Assembly: GCF_900110835.1 (NCBI RefSeq)
Contig: NZ_FOJG01000002.1
Location: forward strand, 1,516,979 to 1,580,978
Source: Chitinophaga arvensicola
Lineage (GTDB): Bacteria > Bacteroidota > Bacteroidia > Chitinophagales > Chitinophagaceae
Reading direction: 5' to 3'
Length of the DNA stretch: 64,000 nt
In this document: positions 16,131 to 25,456 of the stretch, piece after piece
Position numbering within the stretch: position 1 is the stretch's first letter
Layout of the letters: each line of letters begins with the position of its first letter
Program-made: the position numbers and the translations under genes
Notes under the pieces: generated by a model
Told to the model about the DNA's origin: nothing
The model's database searches: none
The model's input: only the letters and a program-made list of their open reading frames with translations

Positions 16131-17468
16131 ATGGAAGAAAAAAGCATCTCCACATTTGTAATCAACCTGAAAAAAAGAACTGAGCGTAAGAAAAACATTC
16201 AAAAAGAATTCAGAAGCAGAAAAGAATTTTCGTTAACAATAGTTGAAGCCGAAGAAAACAAAAATGGTGCTATAGGATTATGGAATACCATTAAACATAT
16301 ATTACAGGATCTTGTACCAGCACAAAATGAGTACATTATTATCTGTGAAGATGACCATCAATTTACCGAGCATTATTCACCTGAATATTTGGAAGCTGCC
16401 ATCGCTGCCGCTATAGAAAAAAAAGCAGACATACTGCTGGGAGGAGTAAGTTGGTTTGAAAACTTCATCCAGGTCTCAGAAAAACTATTCTGGACGAGCA
16501 ATTTCTCCGGGCTTCAATTTACTGTAATTTTCAGGAATTTGTTTCCGGCTATACTCAATTCTCCCCTGGAATATTTTATGGCAGCAGACTACCAGCTTGC
16601 CTCACTCACTGATAACGTCATGTTCCTATATCCTTTTATTTCTATACAAAAAGATTACGGATATTCTGATGCCACACCCAAGAATAATTCTAAAGGAATA
16701 GTAGCAAATCTATTTGTTTCAACAGCAAACAGATTAAAAATATTGAAAGATGTGAATGAGACTTTTGGTGTAAAAAACACCTCCCAGGCAACTATTCCGC
16801 CTCTCGAAAATATTACCATTCCAACATACGTCATCAATCTTCCCGAACGGGTGGAACGTCTTCAACACATAAAAAGTCAATTTGCAGAAAAGCCAGAGTT
16901 TGATGTAACTATTGTGGAAGCTTGTAAACATGAAATAGGCGCCTATGGGCTATGGCAAAGTATTCTAAAGATTATCAATATGGCAGTTGACAATGATGAT
17001 GATGTCATTATTATTTGTGAAGATGATCATCAGTTTACATCCGATTATTCTAAAGAATATCTTCTTAAAAATATTATTGAGGCACACTATCAGGGAGCCA
17101 GCTATTTATCCGGTGGTACCGGACGTTTTGGATATGCCATCCCTCTAACTGAAAACAGGTACTGGGTCAATCACTGCCTGTCTGCTCAATTTGTTGTGCT
17201 TTATAAAAAGTTGTTTCCTGTAATTCTCTCTGAGCCATATGATGAAACTGTTGTTGCTGATCTCGTGTATTCCGATATAACCAGTAACAAAATGGTACTC
17301 TACCCATTCATTTCAATACAAAAAGATTTTGGCTACTCCGATGTCACTGAAATACATAATACCAGCAAAGGAATCGTTAATAGACTATTTGCGGAAAGTG
17401 AGAGGAAACTGGATACTATTCAAAAAGCATTTAAAAAATATAGTTCCACAGGAGATATTGCTGTATAG
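16131..17468 (+). CDS. tandem-duplicated GT25-like glycosyltransferase
   Basis: This 445-residue protein is made of two similar halves. Half 1 begins ISTFVINLKKRTERKKNIQ and has ICEDDHQFTEHYS with EDD at 73-75. Half 2 begins IPTYVINLPERVERLQHIKS at about residue 229 and has ICEDDHQFTSDYS with EDD at 297-299. Each half ends in a YPFISIQKDxGYSD block. The start and the EDD motif fit the GT25 family (LPS and collagen galactosyltransferase type). No membrane segment is seen. It follows the VKOR gene with a 198-base gap and leads into GT8 and GT11 genes, so it may act on the exported peptide. A surface glycan target is the alternative. Confidence 0.75.
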   Translation: MEEKSISTFVINLKKRTERKKNIQKEFRSRKEFSLTIVEAEENKNGAIGLWNTIKHILQDLVPAQNEYIIICEDDHQFTEHYSPEYLEAAIAAAIEKKADILLGGVSWFENFIQVSEKLFWTSNFSGLQFTVIFRNLFPAILNSPLEYFMAADYQLASLTDNVMFLYPFISIQKDYGYSDATPKNNSKGIVANLFVSTANRLKILKDVNETFGVKNTSQATIPPLENITIPTYVINLPERVERLQHIKSQFAEKPEFDVTIVEACKHEIGAYGLWQSILKIINMAVDNDDDVIIICEDDHQFTSDYSKEYLLKNIIEAHYQGASYLSGGTGRFGYAIPLTENRYWVNHCLSAQFVVLYKKLFPVILSEPYDETVVADLVYSDITSNKMVLYPFISIQKDFGYSDVTEIHNTSKGIVNRLFAESERKLDTIQKAFKKYSSTGDIAV

Positions 17469-17486
17469 TGTATTTAATTAGTCTAT

Positions 17487-18326
17487 ATGCGTGAAAAAAA
17501 ATCCTTCATCAGTTATTTGGCTACAGATGATTTCCTTCCGGGAATATTGGTATTACATGAGAGCCTTAAGAATCATAATCCCCATATTCCATTCCTGGTG
17601 ATTACTTCCGACGAAGTTTCATCAGACACTATCAAACTACTCAACTATCTGTCTATTCCTAGCAAACAGGTAGCTCCTGTCAATAATCCAAATCCTATTA
17701 TCAATGTTAACAGAAACTTCCGGGTAACATATACAAAACTAAGAATATTTGAATTAACTGAGTTTAGTAAAATTGTTTATTTGGATGCCGATATGATTGT
17801 TCTTGGCAACATTGAAAATCTTTTCCATGCGCCTCACATGTCTGCCGTTATTGCCGGAGGCTTTCTTCCTAAAAATCACAGCTGGGAAGATTTGAACTCC
17901 GGTCTTTTAGTTATAGAACCTGATCAACGACTATTTAACCGGATGATAATGCAGATAGATAAGCTTTCATCCATTGATGGTGGAGACCAGGGCTTTCTTC
18001 AGTCATTCTTCCCGGAATGGCCAACAGAAAAGCATAAACACCTTGATCACAAGTATAATATACCCACCCAATATGTTGATAGCTATTGCCATCTGAACAA
18101 TTGCTCATTGGCGGAGCGATCAGACAAGATCCTTATCATTCACTACTGGGCATATTATAAGCCATGGAAGTATAAACAACCCGAAAACAACCGCTACCAC
18201 TATCGGGAGGCGATTTGCATCTGGATAAAACATTATGATATGATCATAGAAAGTCTTTCTAAAAAAAATATCATAGGAGGAATTTATGATTATTTGAATC
18301 GCATACACGAAATAATTCATCAATAA
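17487..18326 (+). CDS. GT8-family glycosyltransferase
   Basis: This 279-residue GT-A fold enzyme of the glycogenin/LgtC family has the metal-binding DAD at 100-102 (VYLDADMIV), preceded by the family block KLRIFELTEFSKI. It has NSGLLVIEP, the Asp pair region GGDQGFLQSFF, and a late IHYW motif. It should transfer a hexose or pentose from a nucleotide sugar. It starts 18 bases after the GT25-like gene, so the two are co-transcribed. Some GT8 enzymes add sugar to protein-linked sugar or hydroxyl groups, which would fit a role on the Ser-rich peptide, but acceptor and donor are unknown. Confidence 0.88.
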   Translation: MREKKSFISYLATDDFLPGILVLHESLKNHNPHIPFLVITSDEVSSDTIKLLNYLSIPSKQVAPVNNPNPIINVNRNFRVTYTKLRIFELTEFSKIVYLDADMIVLGNIENLFHAPHMSAVIAGGFLPKNHSWEDLNSGLLVIEPDQRLFNRMIMQIDKLSSIDGGDQGFLQSFFPEWPTEKHKHLDHKYNIPTQYVDSYCHLNNCSLAERSDKILIIHYWAYYKPWKYKQPENNRYHYREAICIWIKHYDMIIESLSKKNIIGGIYDYLNRIHEIIHQ

Positions 18327-18348
18327 GTTTATTAAAAACATAAGCAAT

Positions 18349-19197
18349 ATGATAGCTTTACAACTTTTTGGAGGATTGGGCAATCAAATGTTCCAATATG
18401 CACTGGGAAGACATCTTTCAACAAAATACAATCTTCCTTTATTCCTCAATAAAACCATCTATGAAGAAAACAGATCTGATAGAGTTTATGCGCTAGATGT
18501 TTTTAAATTAGGAGAGAACATAGTAGACGACCCTGAACCACTTCAATTAAACGCTGCGACCTTAAAAGCATATGAACTAAATGAAACTGATTTCACTTTT
18601 GATGAAGATATCCTGACCATCCTCGATGACCAAAATACCGATGATTTATTACTCGTAATTTCTGGATATTGGCAATCATTTAAATACTTCGAAAAAATCA
18701 GTTCTTTACTAAAACAGGATTTTGTATTTGTAAATGAAGTAATGGGCAGATGGAAAGAGTTAATGAACTATATTCAATCAGTAAATGCAATAATGATAAA
18801 TGTTAGACGAAGCGATTATCTCACTGAGATTAAATCGCAGATACATGGTGTTGTGAGTATCGAATATATTGAGAAGGGAATGCAGATTATAAGAAGTAAA
18901 GTACCAAATCCTGTTTTCTTTGTTTTTTCTGATGGCATGGATTGGTGCAAAGAAAATATTTCTGCTTCTGAAGAAATATTCTTTGTGGATGAAAAATACT
19001 ATGACCCCAAATTCCAATTCTACTTGCAGTTAATGGTTAATTGCAAGCATTATATCATATCCAACAGTACTTTCGCCTGGTGGTCTGCATGGTTATGTAA
19101 ACATGAAGATAAAATTGTTATTTGTCCGGCTACCTGGTTTGCAACTCCAACAATAAATACAAAAGATCTGATTCCCCCTGATTGGCTGAAGATTTAA
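18349..19197 (+). CDS. GT11 alpha-1,2-fucosyltransferase-like enzyme
   Basis: This 282-residue GT-B type enzyme has the N-terminal motif FGGLGNQMFQYALGRHL (conserved GGLGNQMFQ), the GDP-fucose motif INVRRSDYL (R153, R154) and the C-terminal SNSTFAWWSAWL. These are the three family marks of alpha-1,2-fucosyltransferases. It begins 22 bases after GT8 and closes the operon before a strong terminator. A fucosyl cap on an oligosaccharide started by the two preceding enzymes is the simplest reading. Some GT11 members use other sugars. Confidence 0.88.
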   Translation: MIALQLFGGLGNQMFQYALGRHLSTKYNLPLFLNKTIYEENRSDRVYALDVFKLGENIVDDPEPLQLNAATLKAYELNETDFTFDEDILTILDDQNTDDLLLVISGYWQSFKYFEKISSLLKQDFVFVNEVMGRWKELMNYIQSVNAIMINVRRSDYLTEIKSQIHGVVSIEYIEKGMQIIRSKVPNPVFFVFSDGMDWCKENISASEEIFFVDEKYYDPKFQFYLQLMVNCKHYIISNSTFAWWSAWLCKHEDKIVICPATWFATPTINTKDLIPPDWLKI

Positions 19198-19220
19198 AAC
19201 TTATAAGAATCCGCCAACGA

Positions 19221-19262
19221 AAAAGATCATAAATATCTAAACAGATACGTTATGATCTTTTT
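19221..19262. terminator. terminator closing the glycosyltransferase operon
   Basis: Stem AAAAGATCATAA / TTATGATCTTTT with a 16-base loop and T run. The symmetric A/T ends would also serve the convergent gene at 19301. Confidence 0.7.
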
Positions 19263-19300
19263 ACAACGGGAAAGATGTTAAACAAAATAAGCTGCTATAC

Positions 19301-19942
19301 TTAGATAACAAATAAGGACTGCATTTCAGTATCGTGTTCTCCTATTAAAAAGTAAAAAGGAGCTTTCTTTCTGATCCTGTCCAACTTACCCTGATCGTAT
19401 AAATGCTGTAAAGCCAAATGTAAAGACAAATAAGCGTTATACATATAGACATTCATCAGCCGCTCATATCCTTCGAGAAGGCATATCTCTATTTCTCCAT
19501 ACTTATCTTCATCCACATTATGGTAGGCCAGTTTATTCAGTGAGTCACAGCACTTTAGCGTAACGCCCGGGACTGTATAAAACCCTTCTGCAAAATCAAA
19601 ATAGCCAATATTATCATAAGGTTCCACCTGAAAAACAAGAGGAGTCGTTAATTTATTTATTCCATATGCCTCTGCTATTTCAGATTCATTGCGCATGTCA
19701 CTGTATTCAAACAAAATAGCAGACAGCTCCGCTTCTACATCAACCTTTTCCGGATTCGTCCACCAGTATTGGATGTTCTCTTCCAGTTCTACAGAAAATG
19801 CAGCAACACTCTCTTCAATGGAAATCTCTAGCACTTCCTCTTTGAATTGTTCGAGCAATGGATGCAGATCAATCGTGGCAAGAAAGGCTGACTTATTTTC
19901 CGCCAGCTGATGGCTGAGAAATGCCTTGATAGCAGTATTCAT
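19301..19942 (-). CDS. hypothetical protein, unrecognised
   Basis: This 213-residue acidic soluble protein has no signal peptide and no membrane segment. It has helical ends (IKAFLSHQLAENKSAF; YMYNAYLSLHLALQHLYD) around a strand-rich middle (FQVEPYDNIGYFDFAEGFYT). I do not recognise the family. It is convergent with the fucosyltransferase gene. The spacing and independent orientation give no evidence that it belongs to the peptide island. Confidence 0.75.
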   Translation of the reverse strand: MNTAIKAFLSHQLAENKSAFLATIDLHPLLEQFKEEVLEISIEESVAAFSVELEENIQYWWTNPEKVDVEAELSAILFEYSDMRNESEIAEAYGINKLTTPLVFQVEPYDNIGYFDFAEGFYTVPGVTLKCCDSLNKLAYHNVDEDKYGEIEICLLEGYERLMNVYMYNAYLSLHLALQHLYDQGKLDRIRKKAPFYFLIGEHDTEMQSLFVI

Positions 19943-20131
19943 AGGTATTAGTTTTATTGCTTACCCGTAAGATACGGTCCTTAAGGTATCAAAAAAAACG
20001 GTATCATACGTTTGTATGCTGCCAATTTTCAGTTCTTTTAAATCCTGATAAACATGGCTATATGTTCCAGGAGTAATGGGTAAGACCGTTGGAAGCTATT
20101 AATTCCTTTGGATTAACGGAATCTTTTGATG

Positions 20132-20512
20132 CTATGTTGTAGCTTCTACAGCTATAAAAGAGAGTCCCCAATTCCTCATCATATCCAACACCGGAATAAA
20201 AGATCTGCCGGCCTCAGTTAAACCATATTCAACTTTTGGTGGGACAACCGGGTATACTATTCTATCTACCAGTCCATCTTTTTCCATTTCCTTTAAATGC
20301 TGAATGAGCATTTTTTCCGAAACGCCCTTCACCTCTTTTTTCAGTTGGCTGAATCGTAGTTTGTGCTGCAGCGACAAACGATAAATTATCAATAATTTCC
20401 ACTTGCCGTTAATGGCTGTACTAGTCAGTTCAATTGGGCAGTCAAAAGTTCTGCTACCTAAATTATATACAGCACTCCGCTCATTGTTCTTCTCTTTTTT
20501 TGTTTTTATCAT
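20132..20512 (-). CDS. HxlR-family transcriptional regulator
   Basis: This 126-residue winged-helix protein has the family pattern FDCPIELTSTAINGKWKLLI with a Cys before the first helix, RFSQLKKEVKGVSEKMLIQH and YGLTEAGRSFIPVLDMM. It diverges from the alpha/beta hydrolase gene with a 115-base gap that should hold its operator. It probably represses that hydrolase until an electrophile or similar signal appears. This is an inference from layout and family habits. Confidence 0.9.
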   Translation of the reverse strand: MIKTKKEKNNERSAVYNLGSRTFDCPIELTSTAINGKWKLLIIYRLSLQHKLRFSQLKKEVKGVSEKMLIQHLKEMEKDGLVDRIVYPVVPPKVEYGLTEAGRSFIPVLDMMRNWGLSFIAVEATT

Positions 20513-20627
20513 TACATAAATATTTGATAATCATTTATTTTTACTTTCAAGTTCATTACTTACCAAAAGGTTGGTACTTGCCTAAAGGTAATCTTAATCT
20601 TAAATTGGTCAACTAAAGAATTTAATT

Positions 20628-21515
20628 ATGAACTACCATCATTTAGGTCAGGAGTTTAATACCGTTTTTACGCAGAAGTGGACGAACGTTAATGGTATCA
20701 ATATTCATTATGTAACAGGAGGAGAAGGCGAGCCGATTGTGCTCTTGCATGGTTACCCACAAACATGGTACGCTTATCGTCACATTATGTTGGCATTGGC
20801 CAGACATTTTATGGTGATCGTTCCTGATCTTCGCGGCTTGGGTGATTCGGACAAACCAGCATCGGGATATGATATTTACACTGTTGCAAATGATATTTAT
20901 CTATTGACGCAACAGCTGGACTATAAAAGCATTCGTCTGTTGGGACATGACTTTGGTGCCAATGTAGCCTATGCGTATGCTGCTTCCCATCGTGATGAAG
21001 TAAGTAAACTGGCTTTTCTGGATGTTGGTCTGCTGGGGGAACAAATAGCTAACAGGCCTTTATTACCCCGCAACGGCAAATCACTTTGGTGGTTCCCTTT
21101 TCATATGGTTTCAGAATTACCTGAACTATTAGTTGAAGGCCGCGAAGAGATTTACTTAAATTGGTTTTACCAACAAACTACGTTTATTAAAGAAGCTATT
21201 GATGAAACAGCGCTTAAAGAATATGTACGCTGCTACGCCTCGCCAGGAGGTATGAAAGCCGGCTTCGATTATTACCGATCTCTATTTTTAGATTTCGAGC
21301 TTAATGCTGAGCAAGTCAAAGTGAAACTGAAAATGCCAGTGTTAGCACTTGGTGGTGCTTTAAGCTTTGCCATGCTACCGTATGAATCCTGGAAAATGGT
21401 ATGTGAAAACTGTAAAGGTGGTGTTATCGCAAATTCCGGACACTATATTGCTGAGGAACAGCCACAACTTTTGCTGGAGCAACTATTACCTTTTTTTGCA
21501 GATGCCGGACAATAA
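20628..21515 (+). CDS. alpha/beta hydrolase, epoxide hydrolase-like
   Basis: This 295-residue hydrolase has the oxyanion region LLHGYPQTWYAYRHI, the signature VPDLRGLGDSDKP and an aspartate nucleophile in LLGHDFGAN (D108). The base is probably H272 (NSGHYIAEEQP). An Asp nucleophile in GHDxG is the mark of soluble epoxide hydrolases and haloalkane or fluoroacetate dehalogenases. The lid includes LNWFYQQTTF, which could carry an epoxide-activating Tyr. No signal peptide is present, so it acts in the cytoplasm. The acidic third residue is not clear. The divergent HxlR regulator fits control by a reactive compound. Confidence 0.88.
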   Translation: MNYHHLGQEFNTVFTQKWTNVNGINIHYVTGGEGEPIVLLHGYPQTWYAYRHIMLALARHFMVIVPDLRGLGDSDKPASGYDIYTVANDIYLLTQQLDYKSIRLLGHDFGANVAYAYAASHRDEVSKLAFLDVGLLGEQIANRPLLPRNGKSLWWFPFHMVSELPELLVEGREEIYLNWFYQQTTFIKEAIDETALKEYVRCYASPGGMKAGFDYYRSLFLDFELNAEQVKVKLKMPVLALGGALSFAMLPYESWKMVCENCKGGVIANSGHYIAEEQPQLLLEQLLPFFADAGQ

Positions 21516-21539
21516 AATATAACTTTTACGTTTTTTTGG

Positions 21540-21588
21540 GTGCTAACTATTTGGGGTTGAAGTCCTAAAACCATTATCAGTGAAGCAT
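21540..21588 (+). repeat. element-end repeat copy 1 (no integrase beside it)
   Basis: This stretch, containing AAGTCCTAAAACCATTATCA and GTGAAGCATTAC, closely matches 29367-29416 and more weakly 26442-26475. In the other two places it stands just upstream of a decayed integrase start. It marks the left edge of the tRNA-Lys associated array. Confidence 0.6.
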
Positions 21589-21752
21589 TACCTATGGATT
21601 GGGTTTTGAACATCCACAATCATTCGGCAGGCTGTTCAAGTCAAGGACTAACTTGTCGCCTTTAGCATTCAGGGCGAGCTTCAACTAAAGCGCGGACATG
21701 GAAGAATCCACAGTTCACAAACGCTATTCGCAGATTTGATACTCCTTAAAAT

Positions 21753-21796
21753 AAAAAAGTGATGCATTCCTTTTCCTGGAATTGTATCACTTTTTT
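21753..21796. repeat. array hairpin 1 (GTGAT type), tRNA-like core not clear
   Basis: Hairpin AAAAAAGTGAT...ATCACTTTTTT, of the same family as those at 27768 and 31478. The following TTGATGCCCATCTTAGG only weakly resembles the tRNA-Lys end core. It is the leftmost unit of the array. The rest of 21516-22636 holds the 45-codon ORF at 21826, an 11-base repeat at 22158 and nothing else I can name. Confidence 0.5.
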
Positions 21797-21825
21797 GATG
21801 CCCATCTTAGGCCACCTTACGAGCC

Positions 21826-21963
21826 TTATTGCCTTAATGGCATTGCGCCGCCGCCGAATTCCGTATTGTTTTCCCGTGTGCGTTCAAAAATGTGATAATG
21901 CTTAATCTTCTCTTTCGAAGCCTCTCCTTTCCTGCGAACAATGATTTTATCGGAGCATTTCAT
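21826..21963 (-). CDS. possible small protein, 45 residues, unrecognised
   Basis: An ATG at 21963 opens MKCSDKIIVRRKGEASKEKI, then KHYHIFERTRENNTEF and the end GGGAMPLRQ before TAA. The composition is basic and protein-like (KIIVRRKG, IFERTREN), unlike random AT-rich intergenic sequence. No start signal is obvious and I do not recognise it. It may be a whole small gene of the first array module or the tail of a decayed one. Confidence 0.35.
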   Translation of the reverse strand: MKCSDKIIVRRKGEASKEKIKHYHIFERTRENNTEFGGGAMPLRQ

Positions 21964-22157
21964 TTTGCAGACAGTGAAGCATTGCGCCGGTAAAACTGAG
22001 CTCTTTGGTTACAATTGCCATAAATCAATATTTTAAAGGGTTATCAAACAGGCATAAAATGCTGTTTACGTATACATAACCTGTAATTATCAGGTACGGG
22101 TTATTGAGGGATTAACTCTAACTTATCAGTGTGATATGTGCAACTGAAGTTAGCTTT

Positions 22158-22194
22158 GCATTAGCACTACATTAGCACTAAATTAGCATTAAGC
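22158..22194 (+). repeat. short 11-base tandem repeat
   Basis: Three near-copies of ATTAGCACTAA-type units follow each other (GCATTAGCACTA, CATTAGCACTAAA, TTAGCATTAAG) in the gap before the permease gene. This could be an iteron-like protein-binding site, but there are only three units. Confidence 0.45.
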
Positions 22195-22636
22195 CATAGC
22201 TTCTCTTTTGCTTTCTCAGGCAGGTATCTGCATTCACATATTTTATCATTCTGTTGCAAACGGTGTTAACCCCTATCTGTTAAAATGTATCAATGTTATA
22301 TAATCGATGTGGAAATTTTTTTAAATAAAAATAGCGCCATAGGTTTGACATATTTAATTCCGAGACTATTTATGGTTAACGTCACATTTAAATAATAATA
22401 TTGAATAGATGAATTCCTGAAGCTTGAAATCGAACACATATGTCCGTATCCGCACATTATAACTTATAAAGATAATCGTCACTACAACATAAAACGGCCA
22501 CCACAGCAGACAGGACAACATCAGAACAAATGGTATGGTAGTTGTCACCAATTATCAGAATGCCTACGATGACTTTTAAAATAGCTCGCATAGCGCCATC
22601 ACGATACAGTTTAAAAGTACTTTATAAATTAACCTT

Positions 22637-25018
22637 ATGTTCTCAAATTACTTGAAGATCGCTTTCCGTGTTCTTTGGCGCAACAAGATTTATGTAGTTC
22701 TCAACGTTGTAGGCTTAGGCTTTGCCATTGCCTGTTGCATACTTTCTTACCTCAACTACAATTATAGAGAGAACTTTGACCGGAATCATCCTCATACTGA
22801 ACAGATTTACCGGTTAAACAGTATGCGCGTGATAGATGGAAGTACACAATCCTGGGGCGTAGTGCCCTTACCACTTGCTGAAGCTATGGCAAGAGAGACA
22901 GCCGGAGCTGAGCGGATTGCCAGGCTTAGCAGTGCAGCTGTTGTTGTAAAAACCGGTCAATATACTTTCGACGAGCAAATTCATTATGCAGACAAGACCC
23001 TATTTGATTTTTTTAACTTCCCGATAAAATATGGTAATCTGTCTGGCTTTGACCAATCGAATCAGATAATCATCAGCGAAGCTTTTGCGGACAAATACTT
23101 TCCAAAACAAATACCCGTAGGCCAGTCTCTGACGCTTATTTCATCAGGAGGTAAACCTGAGATTTACACGGTTGCAGCTGTAACGCAGCAAATCCCGGGC
23201 AATTCAAGTATTCAGTTCAATATCATTACATCTTTTAAATATGGACTTGCTCATGGACAGCTAGCGCCGGATGATTGGGCGAACCCAAGCCTCATAACTA
23301 CATTTGTTGAACTAAAAAATGCGAACGCCTCCCATTTCGTGAAGACCAATCTAAACCCCTATGTCGCACTTCATAATCGTAATCGTAGCGAATGGCCAAT
23401 AGCAGGTTTTACCCTCGAACCTTTTTCTTCGATAGCAGCCAGCTCTGATATTGATATGCCTGGATACGTATATGGCAGCCAGTTGACCTCCAATCCCCGT
23501 GGCATACTCGTTATAGTGCCAGCCATTATGTCGCTGTTTATTTTACTGATTACCTGTTTTAATTTTACTAATATTTCCATTGCTTTTGCCAGTAGCCGAT
23601 TAAAGGAGATCGGTATCAGAAAGGTAATGGGAGGTTACAAGCGCCAGTTAATCTGGCAATTCCTGACCGAGAACATCGTATTATGTCTGTTAGCGGCTGC
23701 CATCGCGCTACTGTTTGTCCACTTGCTATTACCCACTGTTAACCAGCTTACCGGTATTGACCTTTCCCCTGACTATAGCCGGGATTATGCTCTTTGGCTA
23801 TTCCTGTTATGCATACCAGCTGTCAGTGCCATCTTTTCTGGTCTATATCCGGCAGTTTATGTGAGTTCCTTTCAGCCACTGCTGATTCTAAAAGGAAAAA
23901 CTGCCCTTGGCGCTGCCAATCGGTTTACACATTTTCTGATGATTTCACAATTTAGTTTGTCATGTTTTGCGCTGGTAGTGGGCATTGTGATGTCTCAGAA
24001 TGCATCATTTCAACAAAAAGTTGATTTTGGTTATGCTATCAATGAGTTAGCAGTTGTGGAAATTAACAACCCGCAGGAGTACCGCGTTTTTAGTCAGACG
24101 ATCCAACAAAATCCGGAAATTAAAAGTGTAGCGGGAAGTGTTCAACAAATTGGTGATGGCACTTATACCCAAACTGCTCAAGTAGAAAATATCAAAATAC
24201 AAACACAGGTTGCACAGGTTGGTGGCGAAGGCTACCTAAATACTATGGGAATACGCCTATTGCAGGGGCGTCATTTTCACAATACTGATGTAGATGCGTC
24301 GATCTTGGTCAATGAAACTTTTCTGCAACGATTGCAGATAAAACAGCCACTCGGCCAGCAAGTGACCCTGGATAGTATGCACTACACAATTGTTGGTGTG
24401 GTGAACGATTACAAAGAGTATGGCCTGCATGGCCTTGTACCTCCCTGTGTGCTACGCATGGCTAAACCTGATGAGTATAAGTTTATGGTTGTTCGCACTG
24501 ATAAAGATAAATTGCCACAAGTAACCAAATACTTGCAGGCCGCATGGCATCAGCTGGTGCCCAATATTCCATACCGGGGCTATCTGCAATCGGATTTAAT
24601 TGAAAAAGAAATTCGCATGACGCAGGCATTCAAATCGATTGCTTTTTTTCTGGCTATAATTACCTTGCTTTTATCGGCGTCAGGTTTGTTTGCACAAATT
24701 TCTTTGAACATAGATAAGAAAAGCAAAGAAATTGGTATTCGCAAAGTACTCGGTGCATCGATACTGCAAATCATTGGTCTGGTTAACCGTGAATTCATAC
24801 GTATTCTCCTGATTGCTTTCGTGATAGGTTCAACTTTGGGCTACTTGTTTACCAGCAAGTTTATTTTCCAGGTTATTTATCAATATCATCCTGCTGCCGG
24901 ACCAGTGCCATACATTAGTACCTTCTTCATTATGTTACTTTGCTGCAGTGCGATCATCGGCACGAGAGTATTTCACGCAGCCAGGGCAAATCCAATTGAT
25001 AGATTACGTGCGGAGTAA
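22637..25018 (+). CDS. FtsX/MacB-type ABC transporter permease
   Basis: This 793-residue protein has a double MacB_PCD-FtsX layout. It has an N-terminal helix (YVVLNVVGLGFAIACCILSY), a large periplasmic domain, then LLITCFNFTNISIAFASSRLKEIGIRK and further helices. A second periplasmic domain and a second FtsX block with KSKEIGIRKVLGAS follow. Such large single-gene permeases are abundant in Bacteroidota and pair with MacB/LolD-like ATPases encoded elsewhere. No ATPase lies next to it. It is the main gene of the first array module. It resembles the permease at 44920 in architecture but is clearly diverged. Confidence 0.9.
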   Translation: MFSNYLKIAFRVLWRNKIYVVLNVVGLGFAIACCILSYLNYNYRENFDRNHPHTEQIYRLNSMRVIDGSTQSWGVVPLPLAEAMARETAGAERIARLSSAAVVVKTGQYTFDEQIHYADKTLFDFFNFPIKYGNLSGFDQSNQIIISEAFADKYFPKQIPVGQSLTLISSGGKPEIYTVAAVTQQIPGNSSIQFNIITSFKYGLAHGQLAPDDWANPSLITTFVELKNANASHFVKTNLNPYVALHNRNRSEWPIAGFTLEPFSSIAASSDIDMPGYVYGSQLTSNPRGILVIVPAIMSLFILLITCFNFTNISIAFASSRLKEIGIRKVMGGYKRQLIWQFLTENIVLCLLAAAIALLFVHLLLPTVNQLTGIDLSPDYSRDYALWLFLLCIPAVSAIFSGLYPAVYVSSFQPLLILKGKTALGAANRFTHFLMISQFSLSCFALVVGIVMSQNASFQQKVDFGYAINELAVVEINNPQEYRVFSQTIQQNPEIKSVAGSVQQIGDGTYTQTAQVENIKIQTQVAQVGGEGYLNTMGIRLLQGRHFHNTDVDASILVNETFLQRLQIKQPLGQQVTLDSMHYTIVGVVNDYKEYGLHGLVPPCVLRMAKPDEYKFMVVRTDKDKLPQVTKYLQAAWHQLVPNIPYRGYLQSDLIEKEIRMTQAFKSIAFFLAIITLLLSASGLFAQISLNIDKKSKEIGIRKVLGASILQIIGLVNREFIRILLIAFVIGSTLGYLFTSKFIFQVIYQYHPAAGPVPYISTFFIMLLCCSAIIGTRVFHAARANPIDRLRAE

Positions 25019-25244
25019 CAGCCCTATCGAGGAATATCTTATACAACTACAAATGCGTATTCCCGTCAGCATTGTAATTGTATCAAATTGTGAAGGGGGA
25101 AATTAATTGTGGGCCTTAATATTGAGACGCCAGGGATAGGCATTATTTTTCAGCAAACAATCGTAAATTCTTAAAGATAGTTCTGCTTTTTATAAAGCCT
25201 CGTAAACGCTACCGCCCTACACAATCATTATAGAGCAAAAAAAA

Positions 25245-25293
25245 GAAGACCTGCGCGGCGCGCAGGTCTTCAAGTCTTCCAGTGATCCCGAAC
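25245..25293. repeat. array hairpin 2 plus tRNA-Lys-end-like core
   Basis: A GC-rich hairpin GAAGACCTGCGC/GCGCAGGTCTTC is followed at 25282 by GTGATCCCGAAC, a shortened copy of the core seen at other array joints. About 85 bases after it (25290-25378) match 30203-30292 closely, so the two joints share one ancestor. The flanking gap 25019-25511 holds nothing else. Confidence 0.7.
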
Positions 25294-25456
25294 TTTCTTC
25301 TATGCTATATGCAGGCATTAATGTCTCTAAGTCCTTAAATCCAGCGCCGATAAACCGATAATCCTATTTTTAATCCACCTGGTAGATGCCTCTTGTTCCT
25401 TATACTCTTTGTTAGGCAACACAGAAAGGGTTCTGATAAGCGATGTTTGAAATCTT

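Noticed and set aside
16055..16162. 35-codon frame just before and into the GT25-like gene
   Set aside because: It overlaps the GT25-like start, has no GG leader and no hydrophobic or Cys-rich character.
22158..22194. Possible CRISPR or replication iterons
   Set aside because: There are only three imperfect 11-base units, with no spacers, no cas genes and no initiator gene. Listed only as a short repeat.
22366..22551. 61-codon hydrophobic frame on the minus strand before the first permease
   Set aside because: It has one hydrophobic stretch but AT-rich chance composition, no promoter and no recognisable family. It is not strong enough to list as a gene.
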